This document shows positions 34,551 to 45,146 of a DNA stretch of 64,000 bases, in pieces (position 1 is the stretch's first letter; each line of letters opens with the position of its first letter). The notes under the pieces are model-generated. The model was not told the origin of the DNA and searched no databases. It saw nothing but the letters and a program-made list of their open reading frames with translations. The stretch comes from Acholoe squamosa (taxonomy: Eukaryota > Annelida > Polychaeta > Phyllodocida > Polynoidae), in contig OX439043.1 of assembly GCA_949317995.1 (NCBI GenBank), forward strand, positions 58,235,339 to 58,299,338, given 5' to 3'. A program made the position numbers and the translations under genes.

Positions 34551-34752
34551 TATTGGCGACTAGCTGGTCTGGATCTGTTTCTGACGACACACTAGCTGAT
34601 AAGAACTGATAAGATGGGACCAACATGTCCCAGGAAGTGGGTGTTAACCAGGGACAAGGTACCCATCATGGTATATCTTATCAGTGGGTTTTACCTCAAC
34701 CAGCGAAATTAAAAATGGCGGCTCAACTAGGTCTCCATACTGAGTCCTATAG
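34551..34752. repeat. Dispersed repeat, copy 1
   Basis: About 200 bp that is the reverse complement, with moderate divergence, of 39749-39949. Shared landmarks are GACTAGCTGGTCTGG, GATAAGAACTGATAAGATGG and GGTACCCATCATGGTAT. The ends are not defined by inverted repeats, so a SINE-like or fragmentary element is possible. Confidence 0.75.
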
Positions 34753-35192
34753 AACCTAAGGGGAACTTGCTCTTGACATGTTGATGAGAATCAGTTATCT
34801 ACAGAATTCGCATGGGAAGTAGGCGACAGACATGCTGACGCTGTGACTATATAGCAGCTCAGCCTGCAAAAGGAAACTATTCCACGTTGCTAACTAGTGT
34901 CACGACATGTTCTCATCACATTTGCAGCCCTTCTCCCTTTGGTGGTGTCTTGGAGCCTAATCTTCCTTTCATCTAGTCTCTGCCCTATGCATACCATGCA
35001 TACTGTATGGGTTTCTATCGTGAGGTATCTCTTTTAAATGCAGTATATGGATCGATTTATGTCAGCAGAAAGCGATGTTTTCCTGACGTAGAAACAATGG
35101 GAATTAAATGGATTTAGGGAAAATGCTATTTATTTGAACAGGTAAAGTTCCTATGTGGAGGTCTCCAGTAAGAGGCACTTGCATATCATGTA

Positions 35193-35601
35193 AGGCCACT
35201 CAAAAAAAACAAAAAAAAACATTCTTATCACCGCGTGCATAAAAAAATTGTGTTTTTTTTTTATTCATTTATTTTTTAAACAGATTTTTAGTCAGAAACA
35301 TGGTGAAAATAGAAAATAGGGACATATTTGGTATCAAATTAAAGCTAACAATGTCAGCAATCCAGTGGACAAGAGATTGAGTGCATTTTTACAATCTTTT
35401 ATAATCAGTAAACTCTAAAGTACTAAAACCAAAACTTTTTGTCTCAAATATTCGAGAGACGGTACATGACCCAACCCCGTGCATGTCCCGATATACCCTG
35501 AGCAAAAAAAAAACAACAAAAAAAAAAACGCCCTCGTCATATTTTTCAGGGGTTGGTGATGAGAAACCAGTTTTTTTTTTGTTTTTTTTTTTGAGTGGCC
35601 T
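35193..35601. mobile_element. AGGCCACT-family inverted-repeat element, copy 2
   Basis: Ends AGGCCACTCAAAAAAAAC and GTTTTTTTTTTTTGAGTGGCCT-like are inverse. The length is 409 bp. Same family as 12805-13225 and 62445-62832. The minus-strand open frames inside (35389-35645) are Lys-rich products of the A/T runs, not genes. Confidence 0.65.
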
Positions 35602-38600
35602 AACCGTTGTATGACGTCTAAATGATTGCAAATTTCAAATATCAAATCAGGAAATGACGGTATGGCTATGCATTAGGAGGCATCGAAACGATCATTTATC
35701 TTTCTGATTTTCCTGACTTGAAAATGCATCAATGTTTGACGAATATCACTGGGCAAAACGAAGGATGAGAGCTGAGGATAGTAATAAAAGTAATCAAAGG
35801 TTTTACTAGAGATTTCGAGAACGAAGTCATCTGTCAGGTAGAATTTACAGTAGAGTGTCAAGGCAAAGTTTGCTGTCCAGTAAAGTTGAGATGTGTAGAT
35901 GGCTGAGGGGAAGTTGGATCTGGGTGTGTACATAACATCACCACATGTGTGACCCCGTTATGTCAGTCTGACATGGCGTGGGTTAGGGCAGTAGTCGCAC
36001 TTCAAAGGCTTCCAAAAAAGGCACTAAAATAACAGTCATATAGTCATAACATCACATCTATGTATATTGGGTTGATGTATTAAAGTACAGGATGGTCCCA
36101 CTCCACCTACCATACTACCTCGCGCACTTTTAAAGTTTGTGGATTTTAAAAGGATATTTACTGTAACATATTATGCACTTTTCCTATCCTTGTTGATATA
36201 TTATAACTAAGACTAAGAAAAATTTCATTCTCAGAACGAATCTTGCGACAGAATAAAGTATTATAAAGGTTCCAGATTTGAACTGGAAGGAGTGGTGTAC
36301 CACTAATCGTGTTGCCTTTCCAGGGGCTAGAAGAGATTTTAACTGATTCTCTATATACCCTATCAGAGAGGTATGGCATAGCACACATGCCTATGATGTG
36401 CTTCTGAAATGATATTGCCCTCTCTGGTTTGTTAGAATATGTCCACAGATAAGTACCCTGGTTCGTTATCATAGTGACTATGTGATAAAGAAAAGAAACT
36501 CATCATCTCATGGCAGATGAGATGTTATCCACTTGTTGTCATCGATTGTGTATTCACTCACTCCACACAAATACAGACTGCTTTATGCCCATCAAAAATT
36601 CCATTACTTAGTCCTTCATTTCCTTCAAAAACACATGGGGATACATGTGAAGCACTGTGGTGAACAGAAGCCTCCTTGTGTATATGAGAGACTCAGTACC
36701 GTGGAGACGTAACCTGAAGCCCCTCCTGGCATCACTAGCCTGACTCCCGGGTGTTTACCTCATCAAGGTCAAGGCCGGCCGTTTGTTATGGTGCGTGGTT
36801 GGGGGTGTGGCCGCTGGTGGCAGCACTGTCTCGTGTTGGCACTGTTGGTGTGTGCTCTTCAGTCTCTGCACTTGTCATCGAGGAGATGACAAAAACACGT
36901 CATTCACACATTATCAGGATTGCTTTACTTGAGCTAATATTTGTGCGTGTGTGTTCTCATATGGGGCCTGTGCCTAAACATGGCTGGTACATGTATATAT
37001 AATGGTTATCAAACACTGTAGCCTTTAGATAAAAATAAGCCATATATCTGCCAAATATTGATATAGAAAGTAGCGTAGGAATGGTGGACTGTTGCTTCAG
37101 ACAGGCAGATACATTTACAGTGATAAAAAAAAAAAAAAAAAGAATGATGAGAATCTGGCATTCTACCTTGTTTTCACACTACTCTCTATGACATATGACA
37201 TTTTATAGGGGAAAACAGTCATTTCTTGATGCAAATTTAAAACATTACGTCGCAGTTACATCTGCCAACCCTCAAAAAGAAGATTATAGTATAAATACAA
37301 ATATTCTCATCCTTGCACATAATGTAAAAAGGAAAGAGTCCCAGCCCCAGCCCTAGTGCCTCAACTGACAAGGTGCACGCCGTAGGCCTACACTATGGCC
37401 GTAGGGGTTCCCAGTTAATTGGATCTTTGCCTGGATCGGCACACAGTTGAGGGCTTGTGGTCGTCCCCACACATTGGACAATAAGATTGTGGAAGGCGGA
37501 TATTGCCACATCCTCTCCCACACAATAGGTTCTACTATATTAGAAGTCGCACACAGTGACAGACACTGAATATAGAAACACATGTACCACACATGCCTTG
37601 TATGCTACAGCTATATCGATTTCAATAGACCTTACTGAGAATAAAGCTGAAATACATAGGCAGGTTTCCCCGTGCAGGTTTCAAGCACACCTACCGATCT
37701 TTTTGACTGTAATTTCTAAAGTATTTCCTTTGGAAACTCAGAAAATTAGGATGATTTCCCAATGTTCAGAGATTGGTGAGTGGCATCTCTGATATCTACC
37801 TACACCTTATCACAGAAAATACAACAACAAAAAACACACGAAGGAGCGTAAGTATAGCGTCATGCAGCACAAGAACAGATTGTACTGCTTTTGGTCTGGT
37901 GTAATACAGGGCTTAATACGGCTCGACACTGCAAGCACGTGACTCCAATGACCTGTGTCAGAGGTCAGGTCACAGCTAGGGTCAAGGTCACAAGTCACAG
38001 GTCAATTCCAGGGTCAAGGACTCAGGTTTCAGAGGCTGCATGGTTTTTGTGTCGGGTGAGAGTTAAACAGTTAGCGGATATCGTGTTGGTGAATGTTTAA
38101 ATGATAGATGTAGGAACGCAGTCCTGTTGAGCCATGACACCAGGACTGCATTCATACATCACACGAACCTGACGGGGTTGATCTACTCCTGAAGATCTCA
38201 TATTTTCTGTCCCCTGGGTCTGGTGCATATGCGCGGGCACCGACATATTCATCCGTTAATTGATGTCTAATTAGCTGTGAATATGACCTTACTCACACAC
38301 TCTTCGAAATGTTGACATGATGCATGAAGGCAACCCTTGTGAGTAAAGCTAGCTAGGGCTCCATCTGTGAACCATAACGAGTCGACCAGTAGGGGGAAAC
38401 ATACATGTATTAAAGCATTATGCTGCACTGAAATGGTTGTTGGTTAGCTGGGGGGGTCAGTGAGTGGATGGTACCAGGCTGTATAAAGGGACGTGGTACC
38501 AGGAGGAAGGACCTAACATCATGGTAGAGGAGGAATGTCGCCATATGATGGCAATAGAAACAAGATGTGCTATTGTGATAAGGGGGTAATTCCAGCTAGC

Positions 38601-38929
38601 TGATTTCAAGGGAGAGTAGAGGGGCTTGATATCATCAACATCAACATTCATCATGACTACTGGCACCATGTGTGGAATGCCTACCGTTACAGCTGTGAAT
38701 AATGTAGTGGATGTGGGGTGAAAATTCTCCTATACGTTATAATCAATAAGGCAACTGGAGCTCTAAAGGCAAATATGTGTTTAAATACTCATATATTATA
38801 TAATCAATGTATGTATGAATATGTACTAAAAAAAGAGATGTGATAGTAATCATGCACCTGTTTGTTATGTGAAAAGCTACAATAAGCTATGTGTGATTGT
38901 AACTAATATTGTTGCTGTCGTTGTTTCAG
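35602..38929. other. End of KDM3 intron 1, nuclear-receptor half-site cluster
   Basis: No exon seen before the KDM3 acceptor at 38929. 37930-38035 is dense in AGGTCA-type half-sites, with a perfect ERR/NR5A-type TCAAGGTCA at about 37982. 38118-38149 holds a GCAGTCCTG hairpin. 38226-38300 is a degenerate copy of the retroposon-like segment at 7562-8087. At 37675-37794 a decayed CAGAGATG-family right end (GTGAGTGGCATCTCTG) is visible. Confidence 0.45.
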
Positions 38930-39091
38930 GTGTTGGTGGAGTTTGACGACTGTGAATGGAAACGCCGGGAGTGGATACGTGTTTATGAGATCTTCCAGGT
39001 GTTTCTGGTGGAGTTTACCCTCGTCTGGGCGCCCCGCCAACGGGTCCTTGAAGGTGCCGATTCGCCGACCACCGTGCTCTGGCCAGCCCTC
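38930..39091 (+). CDS. KDM3: KDM3-like demethylase, N-terminal exon with VEFD and WPAL motifs
   Basis: This exon of 162 nt encodes 54 residues and is phase 0 at both ends. The acceptor is TTGTTTCAG and the donor GTGAGT. The peptide starts VLVEFDDCEWKRREWIRVY, then carries LVWAPRQ and ends in WPAL. Human KDM3B has, in the same order, a VEFD-x-C-x-W segment, LVWAPR and WPAL, and KDM3A has related VEFDGESW and WPA motifs. KDM3 proteins are Fe(II)/2-oxoglutarate JmjC oxygenases that remove mono- and dimethyl marks from histone H3 Lys9 in the nucleus. This exon belongs to their conserved N-terminal region, outside the catalytic part. Third codon positions are C/G-rich compared with the AT-rich surroundings, supporting real coding sequence. 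Which paralogue it corresponds to cannot be fixed; similarity to KDM3B looks closest. Confidence 0.88.
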
Positions 39092-39748
39092 GTGAGTACA
39101 CTCTTTATCCTGAATTTCATACAGGTCATAGTACGTTTTTTGTACATGTGTAGAGATCGAGAATAAAGGCCCTAGTAACGGTAATTACAGTAGGGATCAA
39201 AAGTATTTCTATATTTATTGAATCCGCTGACGGGAAAAATGAGACCGTGCCTTGAGTGCTTATTTCACGGTAGATCAAAGATCTTAAGTTTTGAATTTTG
39301 ATAAGGTCGTGATGATTAAGGTAAAATGGCTTCGATATCCCTTGGACAATTATTTTCCCATTGCTGTCGAGCCTCTCATCTTCCAAATGAAATGAAAGGG
39401 GTATATCTGAGCTTTTGGGGCCGTTTGCCTTACACTCCACCCAGTTTATAGGTGAAGGAAAAGATGAAAATGGCTTGAATGTTATGAATACATCTAATAC
39501 ATTAAAATGTGGCTTACACTGTGCTCTTTCGCCGTTTTTGCATTTTGAGAGATGTTAGGAAGGCCAGCATTGCTGAGTAATCTGGAAGAAAAATCCAGCA
39601 AATTTTATTTGATGTGCAGTGCAGCCAGAAATAGATTTGTGTCTTAATGATTGTCACCTCTTGACATTTACTTGTATACCAAAATGATGAGGCATAGGCA
39701 GATTTACTTGGCTCTCACATACAGCCATATGTTCCTGGTAATATCTGT

Positions 39749-39949
39749 TATAGGACTCAGTATGGAGGCCTAGTGGAGCCTCCATCTTGAACTTCGCTGG
39801 TTGAGCTAAAACCCACTGATAAGACATACCATGATGGGTACCTTGTCCGTGGTTAACACCCACTTCCAAGGACATGCTGGTCCCATCTTATCAGTTCTTA
39901 TCAGTGTGTGTCACCAGGAACCAGCTCCAGACCAGCTAGTGGCCAATAT
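39749..39949. repeat. Dispersed repeat, copy 2, inverted
   Basis: Reverse-complement partner of 34551-34752, about 5 kb away. Divergence is moderate, with several single-base differences and small indels. Confidence 0.75.
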
Positions 39950-40256
39950 CTTACCGTCAGGCAATAAAGCTGCCGTAAATCCTCCAATAACATTGAAGTG
40001 CATTCTAGCTTTATGTCCGTGTGTCATCATGATGTTTGACTGCAGCACTAGTGAGTAAACTCCTTAGAGCTGCAGCCATATGTCATCATGCACACTCTGC
40101 AGGGATGTCAATTGCTCAAGAAGGGTAGACATGGTGTATGAATGCGTCCATGCATCATGACTACATATAGACGTGATACATGAAACATCCATCCGAACCT
40201 TAAAGGTTTAAGAGTGAGTCCTTCCATCGATGAGGCAGACTGCATGAAGATGCTCA

Positions 40257-40372
40257 CAGTGGCGGATCCAGGATTTTGAAAAGGAGATTAACTACATATT
40301 TTGGACACTATGTAGTTAAACTCTTAAGTACTAGGCAAAGGGGGGGGGCGCCCCCCTCTAAATCCGCCACGT
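40257..40372. mobile_element. Short CAGTGGCGGATCC element
   Basis: Left end CAGTGGCGGATCCAGGATTT and right end TAAATCCGCCAC are inverse, with G-runs and C-runs inside. The right terminus is altered (GTC instead of TG). It is related to the larger CAGGGGCGGATC element at 40864-42530. Confidence 0.6.
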
Positions 40373-41160
40373 CTTTATGTGGGCAGGGTGGATGGCATGT
40401 AACCATGGAAACAGCGTCTGAGTCAGGACGCTGAATGAGGAGTTGTCATGGTGATAGATCACTGAGCAGTCATTGACCTGCCTTCAACATGACTGACCTC
40501 GGGGAGTGAATGGCCGATCACTCACACCATGGTAATCAGGGGGGGGGGGTCCTGCTCTTCCTTCCGGTTTGCAGTTTTAGTGCTGTTTCACATGCAGGTC
40601 TTTCAAATGGGAGGAAACATCATGCAGAATTTTTACGGGTTCCAATGCATCTCAACTTCAATTTTGCTCAACTCATCAAAAGCAAAAAAAAATGACCAGA
40701 GTATCCCTGTCTTTCCTGCTGAGTACTCCAAATTTGAAATTGTATGCGACGCACATGACCAGGCAAAGTTCCTATTTATGAGAAAAGGGCTAGATATGTC
40801 TACATGTAAATTGAACTGCACCCATACTACTGGGTAGATACATACCGGTAGAAGTGTAGGGCCCAGGGGCGGATCTAGGGGGGGGGGGGTTCTGGGGGTC
40901 AGGACCCCCCCCCTTTTGGTCCACCCATAACATGTCCAAATAGGGGTCCCGAAGGTGGACCCCCCCTTTGGGACCACCCCAGATGTCCACTATGCCCCCA
41001 TTCAAGACTCCTATCTCTCTTCAATATACTTTTTAGTGTTTGCAAATTGTACAATTTATGACTCTACAGCATCTAAAATACATAAAATTTCCTCAAAATT
41101 TTCTAATGTGAGCCAATCCAGAAAAAAAGTACTGTTAAATTGTACATATAGATAATGCTT

Positions 41161-41397
41161 GGCTTCTAGGGCCCTATACATTCATCAGAGATGCCACTTT
41201 TCCTAACTTTTTAGGAATTCCGAATTTTTAATTTTCATTACTATAGGTATTTCCTATTGTAAATTGAGAAAATTAGGAGGATTTCCGAATTTTTTGGGAT
41301 CAGTGAGTGGCATCCCTGATTCATATATAAACCCCGGTTTTTGGGGCAAACATTGGACCATTTCAGGGATTTTCGTGATCTGTGACTTTCATCCCTG
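41161..41397. mobile_element. CAGGGATG-family element, 5'-truncated and interrupted
   Basis: Homology to the 28592-28734 copy starts at TTCTAGGGCCCTATACATTC and runs to the right end GACTTTCATCCCTG at 41397. The left inverted repeat is missing. The element is split at 41186-41318 by a CAGAGATG element. Confidence 0.78.
41186..41318. mobile_element. CAGAGATG element nested in a CAGGGATG element, 133 bp
   Basis: Ends CAGAGATGCCAC and GTGGCATCCCTG are inverse apart from one base. The duplication ATTCAT is perfect (41180-41185, 41319-41324). The intact copy at 28592 has a single CATTCATATAG at this position, which confirms the insertion point. Confidence 0.85.
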
Positions 41398-42652
41398 TCT
41401 ACTAAAAACTACCCCTAATATGCACCAGTGACCACATAGACATCTAGGCTTTGGGTGTGCCTTATGCGTGGGATACTATATGTGGGGTTACCCTGGTAAT
41501 TTTCTATCAGATTCACATCCCATTTATTCATCACTTAGGGTGCATAAAAATACTTTAAACAATAAGTTGACATCTTTTTTCCAAAGTTTTCTTAAGGGCA
41601 GGCTCCAAATCAATTTCAAATGAAACTACTAGATTCACACCCAGTGATACAGTAATTTCTTAGACTACAGTGATTGACACCAATATGTTTCAAACATTTC
41701 CTTGGGAGAAAAGCTGTCCAAACCCTATCAAAGAACAATGTATGGTATCAGGACATTAATTTGCTCCCTTGCTGAAATGCTTGCCTATACCAAAATGCTT
41801 TAAATATAAGTTTGATGATTAGGTTATAAGATTTTCTTTGGGCATGACCCAAAACTCCCTTAATCACCAGTGCATAAATATACCCCTCAGGGTACACCAA
41901 AATGCTTTAAACTGCAAGGTTTGACATCAATTTTTCAGAAAATTTCCCACACCACCTTTCACAACAATATCTAAAATTACTAGATTCACATCTAAGGCCA
42001 GTTGAATCCCTTAAACTAGATTTTGACATCTATATTACAACATTTTTCTAGAGGACCAGCACCAATAACCTCACAAAGAACAAAGCATTACCACATAAGA
42101 TTTGCATATCCTTTATGTAAACCTTGCCCGCCCCAGGTTCACACCAAAATGCTTTAGAAATTCGACTTTGATATCTGTATTTCTGAAATTTTCTAGGGGA
42201 CATACCCCCAAGCCTCCCTAAAACACCATAGTGGAATCAAAATCTAATAAGATTTTCATTCCCTGTTCATGGGTTTATACTGCTGATGGTACACCAAAAT
42301 GATTTACTGGATTGGGGTCTAGAAATGCATCAGAATGCACCATTTCCTGTCTAAATTTCAAAATTTTCTTGGGGGGCCATGCCCCCAAACCCCCTAGCTT
42401 TGTCATGGCGCTGCGCTTGCGACATCACGATGCTATGCTTGTGACATCGCGACGCTGCGCTTGTGACATCGGAGTGATAGGCCCCAGGGTTGGACCCCCC
42501 CCCCCTTTTCAAATTCCTGGATCCGCCCTGCAGGGGCACTAATTCACCGTACCCAGTGGCAGACCCCCAGGGGCGGGTCTCCGGGTAATCACTGCCCCCT
42601 AGTGTGTATCCTACCGATCCAGGTGTGGTTTGAAGGTGAGAACATCAGGCCA

Positions 42653-42723
42653 GGGGAAGTAGCTCAGAGGTAGAGCAGCCACTTTGAAGTTGGAGGGCCC
42701 CTGGTTCGAGTCCCAGTTTCTCC
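42653..42723 (+). other. tRNA-like SINE head with Pol III A and B boxes
   Basis: GGGGAAG at the start and TTTCTCC at the end can form a 7-bp acceptor stem with G-T pairs. TAGCTCAGAGGTAGAGC forms a good D arm and A box. GGTTCGAGTCC is a near-perfect B box. The anticodon loop TTTGAAG is present but its stem has mismatches, and the T stem is imperfect. A functional tRNA is therefore unlikely. A tRNA-derived SINE head or tRNA pseudogene is the better reading; unrelated sequence follows to about 42797. Confidence 0.6.
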
Positions 42724-42802
42724 AGAACGTTTTCACCAACCTCTACAGAAGTAATAAATACATTGCGAAATAGCAACGTATAGAGCTCAGGGAAACTCAA
42801 CT

Positions 42803-43092
42803 CAGGGTTCCCACGCATCATGGAAAGTCATGGAATTAAAAGTTGTCAGGGAAAGTGATGGAATTTCGGAAAATTTCTTCATGAGTCATGGAAAATGGAA
42901 AAAACTGAATAATTATTGCAAAATCCATTGGCGTGGACTTTTCCCCACCTCAATTGCAAGAATGTTGCTAAGAATTCAACCCCTATAAAGTTCAAATATA
43001 GTTAAAAATGTCATGGAAAAATTTAGATTTTTGTAACGGAAAGTCATGGAAATGTCATGTAATTTGGGTCTGCGGATTTCGGTGGAACCCTG
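42803..43092. mobile_element. CAGGGTTCC element with 5-bp duplication, 290 bp
   Basis: Ends CAGGGTTCCCAC and GTGGAACCCTG are inverse. The duplication CAACT is perfect (42798-42802, 43093-43097). The subterminal sequence is a series of CATGGAAAGTCATGGAA repeats, a pattern known from a widespread hAT group in animals with 5-bp duplications. No transposase is present. Confidence 0.85.
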
Positions 43093-44246
43093 CAACTCCA
43101 GTCTATGTTTTTTTGGTAGCTTCTTAATACATGTTTCGTGTAGTCGCATATTAACGAATCTGCATGCTTTCTGTGTCGATTCAGCATACCCCAGGGAGTC
43201 TCCAAAACAAACTATAAAAGTAAGATAAAAGGATGTGAAGCATGAACGATGGAAGAGAATTTTATTCACTTACGATCCATACCAGTGGGTAGGCTACATC
43301 AAAAGGCCATGGGATATGAAAAGCCCCTACACCGATACTTTCACTTTCCCGAAATATACATGGCTTCTCTACATGTACCAACAGTTATTGTGTGAATAAT
43401 ATCTTGCATTTTTGGTATCACATTAAGTTTTACATTGACTAAATATGAAAGAGATAAGAATCAAACAAATAGTTGTGTCGACAGGAAGGTTATGTAGTTG
43501 TATGTACTAAATGGCCATTTATTGCAGAGCTATGGGTTTATGTGTGTACCTGAGGGCTTTAAGTCCACTGCCTTGTGGCCAACCTTTGTATTCTTGCCAA
43601 GAGGCAGTCTGCCACGTAGCTAGCTGCCAAAATGTGCCAAGCTGCCAACATTAACTACCTGGGGTCTGATGTCAACAGGAGTCCCTCCTGTTGGTGATAT
43701 AAGGTGCCATGCCCAATTTAATGCCTCTAATATCTCTCACCAAATCAATATCATCAATCTCAAATTAATGAACCTTTGAAGGGCATTACAAAGCAAGTGG
43801 GAACATCAATAAAGCTGCCTATATTCAAAGCAAAATACTCGAGCCCTCATGAGAAATAATTCACCTGACTTTTGAAGGATTTGAGTTCAAAGATCTTGTC
43901 AGTGCAGTGAACCACCAGTAATGGATCACTGGCCCCATTGATTTAGAATAGATTTTGATTTCTGAATCGAAATGTTAAGTGCTTAACGCATTGATTTGTG
44001 CCATGGTTGTGTTAAGAGGAAGGCTAAAGTGAATATTAAGCACTCTTTGATTCTCAAGAAGTTCTGCCGTTTTGAAGGTCCCACGATGAAAGATAAAACT
44101 ACAGGTACAAGTGAAAAAGTCACCGAACAATTCTATGTTACTGCTACAATGTAGTGTACATTGAAAAGAAATGGTTTTACAGTAGCATTCTTCTTTATTA
44201 GCTATTTGACGGACTTTTTTACAATTGATTGTTTCTTCTATTTCAG

Positions 44247-44372
44247 AGCTTCAAAGTGATCGTGGACAAATCCAATTTCGCGAGCCTGAAGTTGAAGGCC
44301 ACGGAGTACGTGGGAGACGGCGAACTCGAGTTCCTGGAGGATTCGGTGCTGCGGTTCTACAAGGTCGGCAAG
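44247..44372 (+). CDS. KDM3: KDM3-like demethylase, second N-terminal exon
   Basis: 126 nt encode 42 residues, phase 0 at both ends, with acceptor ATTTCAG and donor GTAAGA. The peptide begins SFKVIVDKSNFASLKL and continues through a GELEFLED stretch to FYKVGK. Joined after the WPAL end of the previous exon it reproduces the family order WPAL-x-F-x-x-x-VDK seen in human KDM3A/B, followed by the short acidic segment with E-x-x-FL-x-D. The antisense open frame at 44251-44562 is only a shadow of this GC-rich exon. The exon sits in AT-rich intronic DNA and its composition changes sharply at the splice sites. Taken alone it would be hard to identify; order, strand, phase and the VDK motif make the call firm. 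Confidence 0.82.
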
Positions 44373-44828
44373 GTAAGAAAACCATATAAGTTTCCCTTTG
44401 GGATTTTGGCGAAGTTGTCAGTTGTATACTCACCATTGAACAAAGCAGTTGTACATCATGACGACACTTTGGGATTGTATCAGTAAAAGTAAGTAGTAAA
44501 ATACACATTTTAGTGGTGGTACCAAACTGAAGTGCACAGATCATGAAAATAGATGCATCCATGACGAGATATCTGTGCAGTAGAATACAAGATTACGTGG
44601 AAGCTGCAGGTAGTAGAATGGAAAATCAGTATTCACAAAACGCTGATGCTTTGCTGGCAGTTTCAGATTGGGTGAGCTTATCTTTTTCTTTCGGTGTGAA
44701 TAATCATACCCTCAGAGGGATCAAGCCCAGACAGCATATTACAAAGCAGTAAATGTGTGAAAACCCAGCATGTAGCTTGCCATGATCTATAAGCCTCTAC
44801 ACTGTGTGTGATGAGTGGCCCGGCCTTA

Positions 44829-45146
44829 GGGAGTTGTCATTATTTATCAACAGGGGGCGGGTGGTGGGTTTCCGCGCAGACGCGCAAAATATTTTAAGCC
44901 CTCCCCCCTCTACGACAGTCAAAATTTTTTGTGCCTCCCCCCCCCCCAAACCGGAGGTGCGGAAAATTTTCACGCCCCTCTTTGAGCTATAGTAGCGCGT
45001 GGGTAAATTTTTTTTAGCCCCCCCCCCCCTCAAGAGGAGTCAAAATTTTGTTAGGCCCCCCTCAGGAGGGGTCTGAAATTTTTACGCCCCCCCCCTCAAA
45101 CCCACCATCCCCCCCCCCCCCCCGTTGATAAATAATGACCACTCCC
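44829..45146. mobile_element. Harbinger-like G-run MITE, copy 3, 318 bp
   Basis: Starts GGGAGTTGTCATTATTTATC and ends in the near-inverse GATAAATAATGACCACTCCC. The flanks are TTA on the left and TAA on the right, so the TWA duplication has one mismatch. The interior repeats the AAATTTTT plus C-run blocks. It is a diverged subfamily (ATTATTTATCAAC instead of ATTTTTTAACAAC). Confidence 0.78.

Larger units (their letters stand above)
40864..42530. mobile_element. Composite CAGGGGCGGATC element, about 1.67 kb
   Basis: Left end CAGGGGCGGATCTAGG and right end CCTGGATCCGCCCTG are inverse with few mismatches. Between about 41530 and 42300 a degenerate tandem series recurs roughly every 110-150 bp, marked by CACCAAAATGCTTTAAA followed by a TTTGACATC-like stretch and AAATTTTCTAGGGG. 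A truncated CAGGGATG element lies inside at 41161-41397 and is itself interrupted. The flanks show no clear target duplication, so the two ends may belong to different copies. No transposase frame is seen. Confidence 0.5.
39092..44246. other. KDM3 intron, 5155 bp
   Basis: Phase-0 intron from GTGAGT to ATTTCAG. It holds a dispersed repeat, a small CAGTGGCGG element, a 1.67-kb composite of nested transposons, a tRNA-derived SINE head and a 5-bp-duplication element, listed separately. The rest (about 39160-39740 and 43100-44240) has no recognised exon. The antisense open frame at 39126-39440 has no domain. Confidence 0.7.

Noticed and set aside
36751..37002. 83-codon frame with a GTVGVCSS stretch, considered as the KDM3 Gly-x-x-Arg-Ala exon
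   Set aside because: Order of residues does not match the family, and no suitable acceptor precedes it.
44251..44562. Minus-strand 103-codon frame
   Set aside because: Shadow of the KDM3 exon 44247-44372 in its GC-rich part.
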